From Desulfobacteraceae bacterium (GTDB lineage Bacteria; Desulfobacterota; Desulfobacteria; Desulfobacterales; Desulfobacteraceae), in NCBI GenBank assembly GCA_016743945.1, contig JADGFI010000005.1:124001-188000 (forward strand): a stretch of 64,000 nucleotides of DNA, read 5' to 3'. Shown in pieces: positions 43,989 to 52,697 of the stretch. Below the pieces are notes generated by a model. That model had not been told where the DNA came from and made no database searches. It worked only from the letters and a program-made list of their open reading frames with translations. The translations under genes were made by a program, and so were the position numbers. Within the stretch, counting starts at the first letter, position 1. Each line of letters starts with the position of its first letter.

Positions 43989-45355
43989 AAGTAAGACGGA
44001 TACACCTTTTCAGGATCAGAAAAATATTCTTTGGTTTTCTTGACCACAAAGGGGCTTAAAAAGATAATTCCAATGAGGTTGGGCCATGCCATTAAGGCGT
44101 TAAATATGTCTGAAATGGTCCATACCGTGGACAGCTTGATCGTCGCACCAACAGGAATGATGAGGCAGTAGATGATCTTGTAGGGAATGACGAATTTTTT
44201 GCCAAAAAGATAATCCACGCAGCGGTCGCCATAATACGACCACCCGATGACGGTTGAAAAGGCAAAAAAGACAATGCTTATGGATACAATATAATTGCCG
44301 CCAGCAAAGGGGAGCCCCAATTCAAAGGCCCGGGCCGTTAGATCCGACCCGGACAAGGCAACGCCGTTGTCTGCTAAAAGGGTATAGGCGTTGGTCATGA
44401 CAATGGCGAGGGCGGTCATGGTACAGATCATAATGGTATCAATAAATGGGCCGAGCATGGCGACAAGTCCTTCACGAACCGGTTCGTCTGTCTGGGCCGC
44501 ACCATGGGCGATGGGCGCACTGCCGAGTCCGGCTTCATTTGAAAAAACCCCCCTGGCCACACCAAACCGGATCGCCTGGGCCACAACAGAACCGGTAAAT
44601 CCGCCGGTTGCCGCAGAACCTGTGAAAGCATCGCCGAAAATTGTCGCAAACGCAGGACCCACCTGATCCAAATGGCTGAATATAATTAACGCAACACTTA
44701 AAATATAAAATACGGACATGATAGGGACGATTTTACTGGCAAAATTACCGATTCGTTTGATACCGCCCACGATTACCATAAAACACAGAACGGCAATGGT
44801 AACGCCGGTTACAATTTTCGGCACACCAAACGAGGTCAGAAGGGGTTCTGCAACAGAATTGGCCTGGACCATGTTCCCGATTCCAAAAGATGCAATGGTG
44901 GCAAAAAAAGCAAAGGCCACCCCCAGCCATTTTTTCCCCAGCCCTTTTTCAAGATAATACATGGGACCCGCTCCCACGGAGCCGTCTTCATGGATGGTCC
45001 TAAAGTTTAAAGACAAGAGGCACTCTGCATATTTTAATCCCATTCCGAAAAAGGCTGTGACCCACATCCAGAAAACCGCACCCGGTCCGCCAATGGCAAT
45101 GGCCGTGCCCACACCGGCAATGTTGCCGGTTCCGATGGTGGCGGAAAGGGCCGTGGAAAGCGCCTGGAAATGGGAAACTTCCCCCTTGTCATCGGGATTG
45201 TCAAATTTACCTGAAATGAGTTTCCAGGCATAAATAAAATGTCTGATCTGGACAAATTTGACCATAAAAGCGATGAGGATCCCGGTACCCACCAGAAGAC
45301 AGATGGTGACCGGTCCCCACATGAAGCTGTCAAGAGCGTTTAAAAAATCTGTCAT
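43979..45355 (-). CDS. Sodium:alanine/glycine symporter (AGCS family)
   Basis: This 458-residue inner-membrane transporter has about 10-11 helices and AGCS hallmarks: ALSATIGTGNIAGVGTAIAIGGPGAVFWMW, MGLKYAECLLSLNFR, GVARGVFSNEAGLGSAPIAHGAA and FAFSTVIGWSYYGDRC. It imports small neutral amino acids with sodium. I chose the ATG at 45355 (MTDFLNALDSF) because GGAGG lies eight bases before it; a further ATG six codons upstream lacks a ribosome site. It is monocistronic. No glycine riboswitch pattern was seen in the leader. Confidence 0.93.
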   Translation of the reverse strand: MTDFLNALDSFMWGPVTICLLVGTGILIAFMVKFVQIRHFIYAWKLISGKFDNPDDKGEVSHFQALSTALSATIGTGNIAGVGTAIAIGGPGAVFWMWVTAFFGMGLKYAECLLSLNFRTIHEDGSVGAGPMYYLEKGLGKKWLGVAFAFFATIASFGIGNMVQANSVAEPLLTSFGVPKIVTGVTIAVLCFMVIVGGIKRIGNFASKIVPIMSVFYILSVALIIFSHLDQVGPAFATIFGDAFTGSAATGGFTGSVVAQAIRFGVARGVFSNEAGLGSAPIAHGAAQTDEPVREGLVAMLGPFIDTIMICTMTALAIVMTNAYTLLADNGVALSGSDLTARAFELGLPFAGGNYIVSISIVFFAFSTVIGWSYYGDRCVDYLFGKKFVIPYKIIYCLIIPVGATIKLSTVWTISDIFNALMAWPNLIGIIFLSPFVVKKTKEYFSDPEKVYPSYLKK

Positions 45356-45678
45356 TTTGGTTCCTCCCCCCATGGATCGTTATGGGTTAGATTAACGTAA
45401 AAAGGATTGTACGTTTTCAAAAAATACACTCAGATCCTGTCGGGAATCGTGTCTAAACCGTTTGAGTGGTTTTTCCATTTTAATTTGCCGAAATTACGGT
45501 TCAAGATGGGATTATTATAGGGATGTCTATTTTCAAGGAGGAGAAATTGAGCCCCGGCGAAATTTTTTTAAGATGAATTTAAATCATATCAATTTTGATA
45601 ACGAGTCAACCTTAGGATGTACTCCCGACATCAAAATTAACCATTTTTTAAGCCTATTGTCAAGAAAAGTTCAGATAA
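45356..45678. other. Intergenic stretch with an orphan ribosome-binding site
   Basis: No gene is supported. A very strong ribosome site AAGGAGGAG (45535-45543) is followed by only nine codons from a TTG before a stop, so it looks like the beheaded start of a lost gene. An IS91-type transposase fragment follows directly. Confidence 0.45.
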
Positions 45679-45912
45679 ACCGCAGGGCCAACGCAAGTAA
45701 CTATTCATGCCCAGTTTTTTCCCAAGGTTATGGATTACAATCTCAGAATCCCGCCAGATCCCATGCCATATATCAAGTTCAGTCTCGGTAATCTTGCCCG
45801 GTATATTATTCGTGCCTGTTTCTCCCGGGAACACATGGTCTATCTGCCGACAGCATTCTGGGATCAGAACTCTGTGGGCCAGGATGTCTGCCAAAGCAGG
45901 GTTAGAAATTAA
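45679..45912 (+). pseudogene. IS91-family transposase remnant
   Basis: One frame holds DYNLRIPPDP, then LGNLARYIIRACFSREHMVYLP, which matches the conserved LARYIIRASFS-x-ERM-x-Y block of IS91-type (Y2 rolling-circle) transposases, including the preceding GFN-type strand. The fragment is about 78 codons long, bounded by an upstream stop at 45676 and a downstream stop after QSRVRN. The catalytic tyrosine and HUH parts are missing. Gene identity rests on this single block recalled from the family, so confidence is moderate. Confidence 0.6.
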
Positions 45913-45915
45913 ATC

Positions 45916-45979
45916 TTGACATTATCCATGAACACATGTTAGCTGAACGGATGTTAATTTAACATGCGTTCAGCTAACA
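45916..45979 (+). promoter_or_regulatory. 43-bp palindromic operator with a -35 box, ahead of the transketolase cluster
   Basis: A near-perfect palindrome covers 45937-45979: arms TGTTAGCTGAACG / CGTTCAGCTAACA and ATGTTAA / TTAACAT around one central base, with a single G-G mismatch per arm. A consensus TTGACA (45916-45921) lies so that the -10 region would fall in its left arm (TTAGCT). A repressor dimer pair bound here would block the promoter. The TetR protein encoded inside the same cluster is the natural candidate. Confidence 0.6.
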
Positions 45980-46129
45980 CCTATGAAAAAGGAAGCTTAT
46001 TATCAGAATCTTCCCAAATACCAGAGAAACTCTCCTTTGTTGGATTTCTAACAATTCTTATGCGAACAAGGCAATCATGGAAAATATATCCTAGTGAATA
46101 CAGTATCAAATCGTTATGAGGAGGAAAAG

Positions 46130-46966
46130 ATGGCAGTCTCTGAACAGGAAATTAAAAATCTGGAAAAAATAGCCAAGAACACCCGAAAGGATATTGTGAA
46201 TGTTACTCAATGGGCAGGCGGCGCCCATATCGGGGGGGGGCTGAGCATGGTGGAAATTCTTGTCCTCCTTTATTATAAGTATATGGATATTGATCCGGCA
46301 AATCCAGATAAGCCGGACAGGGATCGGTTTATCCTGAGCAAGGGACATGGTGGTATCGGGTATGCCCCGCTTCTGGCCAGAAAAGGATACTTTGATTTTG
46401 ATCTTTTAAAAACGTTTAACCAGTTTAAGTCTCCGTTTGGAATGCATCTGGACGCAAAAAAAGTTAAAGGCGTAGATGTTTCCACCGGATCTCTTGGCCA
46501 TGGCCTTCCCATGGCCGTTGGGCTCGCACTTGGCGCCAGACTTAGAAAAGAATCCTGGAAAATTTATTGTCTGCTGGGCGATGGCGAATGCAATGAAGGG
46601 ACTGTCTGGGAAGCAGCCATGTCAGCCAGCCATTTTAAACTCACCAATATGATTACCATTGTAGACCGTAACCGTCTGATGATGGATGGCAGAACCGAAG
46701 AGGTCATGGGGCTTGAGCCCTTTGCAGACAAATGGAAAGCCTTTGGTTTCATCGTTAAGGACGTTGATGGCCACAGCTTTAATGAACTGACAAAAGCGAT
46801 TGATTTTGCCCATAACCAGGATGAGGCGCCTGTCGTTATTATTGCCAATACGAAAAAGGGGCGCGGTGTTGATTATATGGAAGATGATGTGAGATGGCAT
46901 TATGGCAGCATAAATTCAACCCTCGCACAGCAGGCACGAGAATCAATCGACAGAATGTACATATAA
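46130..46966 (+). CDS. Transketolase-like N-terminal (TPP-binding) subunit
   Basis: This 278-residue protein is the pyrophosphate-binding half of a split transketolase. Motifs are GAHIGGGLSMVEILVLLYYKYM, RFILSKGHGGIGYAPLLARKGYF, TGSLGHGLPMAVGLALGARL and the TPP/metal motif GDGECNEGTVWEAAMSASHF...IVDRNRLMMDG. It pairs with the next gene. I use the ATG at 46130, right after GAGGAGGAAAAG, not the GTG upstream. Split transketolase-like pairs serve the pentose phosphate pathway or specialised ketol transfers; the following genes suggest the latter (inference). Confidence 0.9.
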   Translation: MAVSEQEIKNLEKIAKNTRKDIVNVTQWAGGAHIGGGLSMVEILVLLYYKYMDIDPANPDKPDRDRFILSKGHGGIGYAPLLARKGYFDFDLLKTFNQFKSPFGMHLDAKKVKGVDVSTGSLGHGLPMAVGLALGARLRKESWKIYCLLGDGECNEGTVWEAAMSASHFKLTNMITIVDRNRLMMDGRTEEVMGLEPFADKWKAFGFIVKDVDGHSFNELTKAIDFAHNQDEAPVVIIANTKKGRGVDYMEDDVRWHYGSINSTLAQQARESIDRMYI

Positions 46967-47024
46967 ACCCAAATAAGTTCTTACCCAAAAAAAAGGTATT
47001 AAAGGTATTTATAAGGAGGGCTCC

Positions 47025-48038
47025 ATGAGTGAAGTCACAGGCACCACCTGGACAGTTTACGATGCGAATTCAATGAGCCAGGCTGAGATTTACGGGAATG
47101 TTCTCAGTGAGTTGGGGGATAAACATCCTGAGATCATCGGCCTGACATCAGATCTTGCCAAATCGACCAAGATAGGCCTTTTTGGGGAAAAATTTCCCGA
47201 ACGGTTTTTTAATGTCGGCATTGCCGAGCAGAATCTTTTCGGCGTTGCAGCAGGTCTTGCCAAAGCAGGGTTTACCCCCTTTGTATCAACAATGGCTGCC
47301 TTTGTTTCCATGCGAGCCTGCGAACAGGTCAGAACCGATATCTGCTATCAGAATTTAAATTGCAAAATTATTGCAACCCATGGCGGTATCTCATTTGGTA
47401 CGGCGGGAAGCACCCATAATGCCCAGGAAGATATTGCCATCATGAGATCTTTCCCGAATATGACTGTCATTGTTCCTGCGGACGGTATCGAAACCGCCAA
47501 TGCGGTCAAGGCCTGTATTGATTATCCCGGGCCGGTTTATATCAGGGTGGGAAGAGGGTTTGAGCCGACCTGGTATGAAGATGAAGACTATGGGTTTGAA
47601 ATCGGAAAGGCAGTAACAATAAGTGACGGCACGGATATAACACTTGTCTGTACCGGTATAACGGTTCTTCAGGCAGCAGAAGCAGCAAAGGTGCTTGCCG
47701 AAGAAGGCCTTAGTGTCAGGGTTTTGAATATCCACACCATCAAGCCGATTGACCAAGAAGCCATAATGAAGGCTGTTGTTGATACAAGAAGAATTATTAC
47801 CATTGAAGAGCATAGTGTCATTGGCGGTCTGGGGTCTGCTGTTGCAGATGTGATTGCTTCAAGCGGCAAGGGATGTGCCTTTGAAAAACTGGGACTTCAG
47901 GATGAATTTTCGCTTGTGGGCTACCCTGAAGATCTGTATGCGCATTACAAGCTGGATACCAACGGCATTATCGACAAGGTCCGTGAAGTCATGGGCCGTG
48001 ATTTTGAAGAAGATGAAGACTGGGATGATGAGGTATAA
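47025..48038 (+). CDS. Transketolase-like C-terminal (pyrimidine-binding) subunit
   Basis: This 337-residue protein carries the second half of the enzyme. The pyrimidine-binding domain has the catalytic glutamate region RFFNVGIAEQNLFGVAAGLAKAG, SMRACEQVRTDICY and HGGISFGTAGSTHNAQEDIAIMR. The C-terminal transketolase domain has VLNIHTIKPIDQEAIMKA and EEHSVIGGLGSAVADVI. The pair with the preceding gene is 58 bp apart, with ATAAGGAGGGC ahead of the ATG. Together they should form an alpha2beta2 TPP enzyme. An acidic tail (DFEEDEDWDDE) is unusual. Confidence 0.9.
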   Translation: MSEVTGTTWTVYDANSMSQAEIYGNVLSELGDKHPEIIGLTSDLAKSTKIGLFGEKFPERFFNVGIAEQNLFGVAAGLAKAGFTPFVSTMAAFVSMRACEQVRTDICYQNLNCKIIATHGGISFGTAGSTHNAQEDIAIMRSFPNMTVIVPADGIETANAVKACIDYPGPVYIRVGRGFEPTWYEDEDYGFEIGKAVTISDGTDITLVCTGITVLQAAEAAKVLAEEGLSVRVLNIHTIKPIDQEAIMKAVVDTRRIITIEEHSVIGGLGSAVADVIASSGKGCAFEKLGLQDEFSLVGYPEDLYAHYKLDTNGIIDKVREVMGRDFEEDEDWDDEV

Positions 48039-48039
48039 T

Positions 48040-48819
48040 ATGGCTGACGACAGGATATTGCTCACAACGAGGATCATATTGAATGCCATTTTCCCTGTGA
48101 TGAAAGTGGTTGTTTCAGATAATTTGAAGATAGGAAAAAAATTTAAAGGTGTTGATGCAAAAATTCAGTTCGTTGCCAGAAACGGCAGTGACCAATATGG
48201 TGCAGCTTTGGTCTTTACAAAAGGGGAACTGGCCATTGAACAGGGTGTCTCTCCTTTGGCGGACATCACATTCTCTTTTTCAACCCTGGAGAAATTTAAT
48301 GATTTCCTCTGCGGCAAAACCGTTATTCCAAAAATCAAGGGAATTTTAAAAATAAAGCTTTTAATTAAAGTTGTGATGCTGCTGCTTGCAATGAAGCTTT
48401 TGATGCCAAACGCCAGACCAACAGATCCTGCCCAAAAAAGGCTTAAGACCAGGATGGTCATATTCATGATCACAACAGCGTTGAGTCAGTATAACAAAGG
48501 CGGTGACCCTGAAATGACGGCATGGACCGGAAAACAGCCAGACAGAATCTATCAGATGTCAGTGGCTGGTGAAGAAGACATTGCCGGTTATATCAGGATT
48601 AAGGCAGGTAAATCAAAAGCAGGCAGGGGGATTTACAAGAGACGGCGGCCCTTTGTGCATATCAAATTTTCCAGTGTGGATTCTGCACTGCCGGTTCTTT
48701 TAAATGATGTAGAATTTGTAGAAGCCCTTGCCAAAAACTTTGTTAGCGTTGAAGGTTCTCCGGAATACGCTTCTCAATTAAATGATTTTATGCAACGGAT
48801 TCAAGCCCTCCTTGTGTAA
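48040..48819 (+). CDS. SCP2-like (sterol-carrier fold) protein
   Basis: This 259-residue protein begins two bases after the transketolase C subunit (GATGAGG before the ATG). The region about 35-110 (KFKGVDAKIQFVARNGSDQYGAALVFTKGELAIEQG, then ADITFSFSTLEKFNDFLCGK) resembles an SCP2 lipid-binding domain, a fold that holds lipids or hydrophobic acyl molecules. A hydrophobic stretch (IKLLIKVVMLLLAMKLLMP) at about 105-125 could contact membrane. The rest is not recognised. Context suggests it binds or presents a lipid-like substrate or product of the cluster. The family call is tentative. Confidence 0.65.
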   Translation: MADDRILLTTRIILNAIFPVMKVVVSDNLKIGKKFKGVDAKIQFVARNGSDQYGAALVFTKGELAIEQGVSPLADITFSFSTLEKFNDFLCGKTVIPKIKGILKIKLLIKVVMLLLAMKLLMPNARPTDPAQKRLKTRMVIFMITTALSQYNKGGDPEMTAWTGKQPDRIYQMSVAGEEDIAGYIRIKAGKSKAGRGIYKRRRPFVHIKFSSVDSALPVLLNDVEFVEALAKNFVSVEGSPEYASQLNDFMQRIQALLV

Positions 48820-48867
48820 AAGCGGGATTTGCAATTCGCCATTGCACATGAAACGGAGAAAGATCAT

Positions 48868-50316
48868 ATGACAACAAAAGTCGTGTTAAGATATCTTGAC
48901 GGAAAAGATAAGATTACCCTGCTCAATGATGTTTTAGATATTGCGGGTTTGGAAAAGGAGCTTGAACGTGTCAGAAGCTCAAACAAAAAATCCCTTGATG
49001 ATTTCAATATTGCAATAAAACCCAATGCATCGATGTTTGTCCGAAGGGATGACGACGGTGTCACCACGGATCCGTTGCTTGTGCTCGCCCTTGTGGAATA
49101 TCTCCATGAAAAAGGATATCCCAATATCAGTGTGGTTGAAAGTTCCAATGCCTATGAACTGACATACACACAGAGGAATCCCGTTACCGTGATGACAGCC
49201 ATGGGCCTGAACGGAGGGGTTCACTCCTATGTTTCCGGACGGCCGGAGATGACGGCCCATGTCGCGTCTTGTCAGGGCAGCCTTCTGCCCTACCGGCTGG
49301 TTGATCTTGGAGCCGATACCACAAAGATCAGCACCGATGAAATGCCCCAGGGCTTTTTGAAACTTTCCACAGCCTGGCTGAATGCGGATTTCAGGATAAG
49401 CTTTGCCAAATTCAAAACCCATGTTTACGGTGGTTATACATTTCTTATCAAAAACACCTATGGGTGCCTACCCGAAGTTAATAAAATGTGGCATTACCAC
49501 CGGCCGACAGGATGCGCCAAACCAACTATTGTGCAGCTTAAAAAATGCCCTGCCCATTTTGGTATCATAGATGGTATTATCGCGGCCGACGGATGGATGG
49601 GGGTGAAGTGGGATCGTGCCATTCCAAGACGTCCGGGCTTTATTCTTGCCGGGAAAAATATCGCTGAAACCGAGCGTGCCGCCTGTCGCATCATGGGCGT
49701 AGATGTGGAAAGAAGCCTGATGACAAAAGAAGCAATTGATTTTCTTGCCGAAACCGCACAATTGGACGGACAGATTCGCCCTTTAAAAAAATGGCGGAAT
49801 GTTCCCGGGTTTATTGTTTCCGGATTTCCCGTCACTGAAAAGTATTATCAGTATTATAGGTTCCAGCAGACGGTTTCAGATGGTTTCGGGTCTTTGCCGT
49901 TTAAAAGAAAACCCATTGGGGTGGCGCTGACCTATATTTTAATTATACCTCTTCTTTTGTATGGCTTTCACCGGCGGCACTGGATCATCCAAAAATGGAA
50001 AGATCTCTGTCTTCGTTGGAAATTAAAATCCTGCGGAACGGCCCCTAAAAGGGTACGAGCCGATCTGGACCGGCTTGATTCATCTGAGCTTGAGCTGCTG
50101 CTTGAATGTTTCAGATCAGGATCAGCCGGATCACCCAAGATATATGGACACAAGGTATATGCAAACAATAAATGGTTTCTGCTGCCTGACTCCACATTTT
50201 CAAGACTGGTACGGATCCCCGAAATCATCGAAGAATTGAAAACATCATCTGAGCGGTCTGATTGTGTCAGAGAAGTGCAGGCAAGATTGGATATTTTAAA
50301 ACAGAAAAAACAATGA
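48868..50316 (+). CDS. DUF362-domain protein, first copy
   Basis: This 482-residue protein of the DUF362 family has no established reaction. Recognisable parts are IKPNASMFVRRDDDGVTTDP, VVESSNAYE, ISFAKFKTHVYGGYTFLIKNTYG and FGIIDGIIAADG, the usual DUF362 core. A single hydrophobic segment near residues 375-392 (GVALTYILIIPLLLYGF) may anchor it. The last 80 residues are charged. I use the ATG at 48868 behind GGAGAAAG. It lies between the SCP2-like gene and a TetR regulator; a second DUF362 protein follows, so the two may form a complex. Confidence 0.75.
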   Translation: MTTKVVLRYLDGKDKITLLNDVLDIAGLEKELERVRSSNKKSLDDFNIAIKPNASMFVRRDDDGVTTDPLLVLALVEYLHEKGYPNISVVESSNAYELTYTQRNPVTVMTAMGLNGGVHSYVSGRPEMTAHVASCQGSLLPYRLVDLGADTTKISTDEMPQGFLKLSTAWLNADFRISFAKFKTHVYGGYTFLIKNTYGCLPEVNKMWHYHRPTGCAKPTIVQLKKCPAHFGIIDGIIAADGWMGVKWDRAIPRRPGFILAGKNIAETERAACRIMGVDVERSLMTKEAIDFLAETAQLDGQIRPLKKWRNVPGFIVSGFPVTEKYYQYYRFQQTVSDGFGSLPFKRKPIGVALTYILIIPLLLYGFHRRHWIIQKWKDLCLRWKLKSCGTAPKRVRADLDRLDSSELELLLECFRSGSAGSPKIYGHKVYANNKWFLLPDSTFSRLVRIPEIIEELKTSSERSDCVREVQARLDILKQKKQ

Positions 50317-50394
50317 TACTCTTCACAGGCGAGTATATGGACAAAGTATAGTTTAGTCATTTTATCAGACCCTTATGAATTGTGAGAGATTCCA

Positions 50395-51048
50395 ATGCCC
50401 AAAGCGCCCATGGATGAAGCAAAATTTTTTAAAAAAAAAGAGCAGATTATTGATATAGCGGCGGAAATTATCATGGAAGACGGATACCAGAATCTTTCCA
50501 TGCGGAAAATCGGCTCAAAAATTGGAATGACGGCAGCCAATATTTATAATTACTATTCAAACAAGGATGAGTTGAATATTGCCATCCGGGCCCGGGCCGG
50601 AATGATTCTTTTTGATGCCCTTGAAAACGCCTATCAAAAAGGAGGGACGATTTCTGAAAAAATTTGTTTTATGATCGAGGCCTATGCCCTTTTCGGCATT
50701 GTCAAGGCAAATTATTATTCGATCCTGTTTGACATGCAGACGCCAAAGTTTGCCGACTATGTCGGCTCCCCCCTTGAACGACTGGCCCTTAAAGAAAAAG
50801 AATCCACGGAAAAAAGCCTTGCACTTCTGCAAAGGTGTATCCGAAATTTACAAGAGGAGGGATATTGCCTGCCCGAAAATACAGATCCTTTTTTGGTCAT
50901 GATTTGGGGGCAGATTCACGGTCTGGTCTCGCTCTATAACAATAAACTGATATCTGAAATTAACAGCACACCTGAGCAAACACTCCAAGAGGCCACAGGT
51001 CTCATTCATGAGATTTTGTTCCGTTTTGTCAAAAAATTTGATCATTAG
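50395..51048 (+). CDS. TetR-family transcriptional regulator
   Basis: This 217-residue protein has an N-terminal helix-turn-helix (IIDIAAEIIMEDGYQNLSMRKIGSKIGMTAANIYNYYSNKDELNIAI, about 18-65) and a helical ligand-binding C-terminal domain, the standard TetR layout. TetR proteins usually repress their own operon until a small hydrophobic ligand binds. It is encoded within the transketolase/DUF362 cluster, so the 43-bp palindrome at the head of the cluster is its likely operator (inference). Confidence 0.92.
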   Translation: MPKAPMDEAKFFKKKEQIIDIAAEIIMEDGYQNLSMRKIGSKIGMTAANIYNYYSNKDELNIAIRARAGMILFDALENAYQKGGTISEKICFMIEAYALFGIVKANYYSILFDMQTPKFADYVGSPLERLALKEKESTEKSLALLQRCIRNLQEEGYCLPENTDPFLVMIWGQIHGLVSLYNNKLISEINSTPEQTLQEATGLIHEILFRFVKKFDH

Positions 51049-51109
51049 AGGAAAAACCATCCATGACAGCAGTTATTAAAGGCATTGGCAGATTTATCAA
51101 GGATGAAAA

Positions 51110-52444
51110 ATGAAAATTCATGAACATCCCGTGAAGGGCTTTAGCTTTGAACGAAAAGTCATCATCAGACGATGTGATACCTATGACAAGGGCACTATCC
51201 GTAAAATCATCAAACAGGGAATTGATGAGCTCAAGCTTACGCCCAGGGGAAAAATACTGATCAAGCCAAATATAGTTGCGGCAAACAAGGAATATATCCA
51301 CCACAGCTTTACCGAGCCTGCTATGCTTGAAGCCATGGTTGACAGTCTGAGACAGGATTATTTTCAGGAAAAAATCACCATTGGGGAATCCGGAGGCATC
51401 GGCATTCCCACACGCATGTTTTTTGCGGAATCAGGTATCGGCCGGATGAGCAAAAACATTGATGTTCCTCTGGTGGACTTTAATGAGGAGCAGGCCCGGG
51501 TGATTACCCTCAAAAAGGCAAAACTCCATAAAACAATGGCGGTTGCCAAATCCCTGGTTGAAGCTGAATTTAAAATATGGATGCCCAAACTCAAGTTCCA
51601 TATTGTGACGGAAATCACAAATACCTTAAAGCTCAATATCGGCATACTGAATCACAAAGAGCGTTTTTTGTATCATGATGACAGGCTCCATGAAAAAATT
51701 GTCGACATGCTTGAAATCGGGTATCCGGATCTCATCGTCTCGGATGCGGTCATTATCGGCAAGGGTTTTGAATCCAGCCCCTATCCCGTGCATCTTGGCG
51801 CTGTTCTGATCTCAAATGAGCCGCTGGCATGCGATATGGTGGCGGCAAGGATTCTGGGATATGAGCCCGAGTCGGTTCGTCACCTTGTTGAGGCAAGACA
51901 ACGGGGATACGGCTCACTGAATTTTGATGATATTATTGTAACGGGTGATATCACCATTAAAGAGCTGGCAGACCGTATTAAAGACGTGGAGTCACCTTTT
52001 CAGGATTTAAGCAGACTCGATACCCCCTTGACCTTTTATGAAGGTATTAACAAAAGCTCGGGAAACATCTGTTACGGAGGCTGTATCTGCTCAATCAAAG
52101 GCACTCTGGGAACAGCGGAAAAAAAATATCCCGGCACCCTGAAAAAGGCCAGGAAAGCCGCCATAGTCATGGGCTTTTATGAGGGTGATGTCATTTGTCC
52201 GGATGGAATCGTTGCTCTGATCGGCACCTGTGCCGGCGTAAGCGGTCGGATTGAGGCAAAAAAAATCATCCGGATAAAAGGCTGCCCGGTAAAGGTGAAA
52301 GACCTCATGCTTTTTCTGCTTTTTCGACTGGGTATTAAAAGCCCGGCATTTGATTTCAGGAATATGCTGTTGCTGATTTATCATTCCTTTGTATCCTGTT
52401 GGATGAAGCTGACAATTCCCTTAAGAAAAAAGGCTCGCCTATAG
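51110..52444 (+). CDS. DUF362-domain protein, second copy, Cys-rich C-terminus
   Basis: This 444-residue DUF362 protein has the core IKPNIVAANK, ESGGIGIPTRMFF, KIWMPKLKFHIVTEITNTLKLNIGIL and PDLIVSDAVIIGKGFESSP. Its C-terminal third has six cysteines in a compact order (Cys321, 325, 327, 363, 374, 392: CYGGCIC, ICPDG, GTCAG, KGCPVK), suggesting a metal or Fe-S site. It ends with a hydrophobic helix and a basic tail. It is the last gene of the cluster, 61 bp after the TetR gene. No reaction is known for the family. Confidence 0.75.
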   Translation: MKIHEHPVKGFSFERKVIIRRCDTYDKGTIRKIIKQGIDELKLTPRGKILIKPNIVAANKEYIHHSFTEPAMLEAMVDSLRQDYFQEKITIGESGGIGIPTRMFFAESGIGRMSKNIDVPLVDFNEEQARVITLKKAKLHKTMAVAKSLVEAEFKIWMPKLKFHIVTEITNTLKLNIGILNHKERFLYHDDRLHEKIVDMLEIGYPDLIVSDAVIIGKGFESSPYPVHLGAVLISNEPLACDMVAARILGYEPESVRHLVEARQRGYGSLNFDDIIVTGDITIKELADRIKDVESPFQDLSRLDTPLTFYEGINKSSGNICYGGCICSIKGTLGTAEKKYPGTLKKARKAAIVMGFYEGDVICPDGIVALIGTCAGVSGRIEAKKIIRIKGCPVKVKDLMLFLLFRLGIKSPAFDFRNMLLLIYHSFVSCWMKLTIPLRKKARL

Positions 52445-52634
52445 GTATCGTATGGGAAAACATAAAGCTGGCAGATTACCCCACATAAACAGAGTCATCC
52501 CCACGATTTTTTATAGTCGCAAATCACCGGGACCGAATGGAATTTGCAGAAGGTTTGGCAAGGCTGTCTGCTCGGTACGAGTCTTGAACATATAGAAGGA
52601 GACGTATCGAGACGATAAAAAGGGCAAGAAAAGA

Positions 52635-52667
52635 CCAAAGGGGCAAAAAATTATTCTGCCCCATTGG
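52635..52667 (-). terminator. Terminator for the aldehyde oxidoreductase gene
   Basis: CCAAAGGGGCA (52635-52645) pairs with TGCCCCATTGG (52657-52667) with one mismatch. On the minus strand the stem is followed by TCTTTTCTT, just downstream of the AOR stop. The rest of 52445-52634 shows nothing. Confidence 0.6.
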
Positions 52668-52697
52668 TTAACTATCAGCTTTTATCTATCGGCTTGA

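Noticed and set aside
45637..45894. Minus-strand 85-codon frame with an HNH-like IDHVFP string
   Set aside because: It is antisense to the IS91-type fragment, lacks a ribosome site and the rest of an HNH domain.
47854..48039. 5' extension of the SCP2-like frame into the transketolase C gene
   Set aside because: It would overlap about 185 bases of a certain gene; the ATG at 48040 has its own GATGAGG ribosome site.
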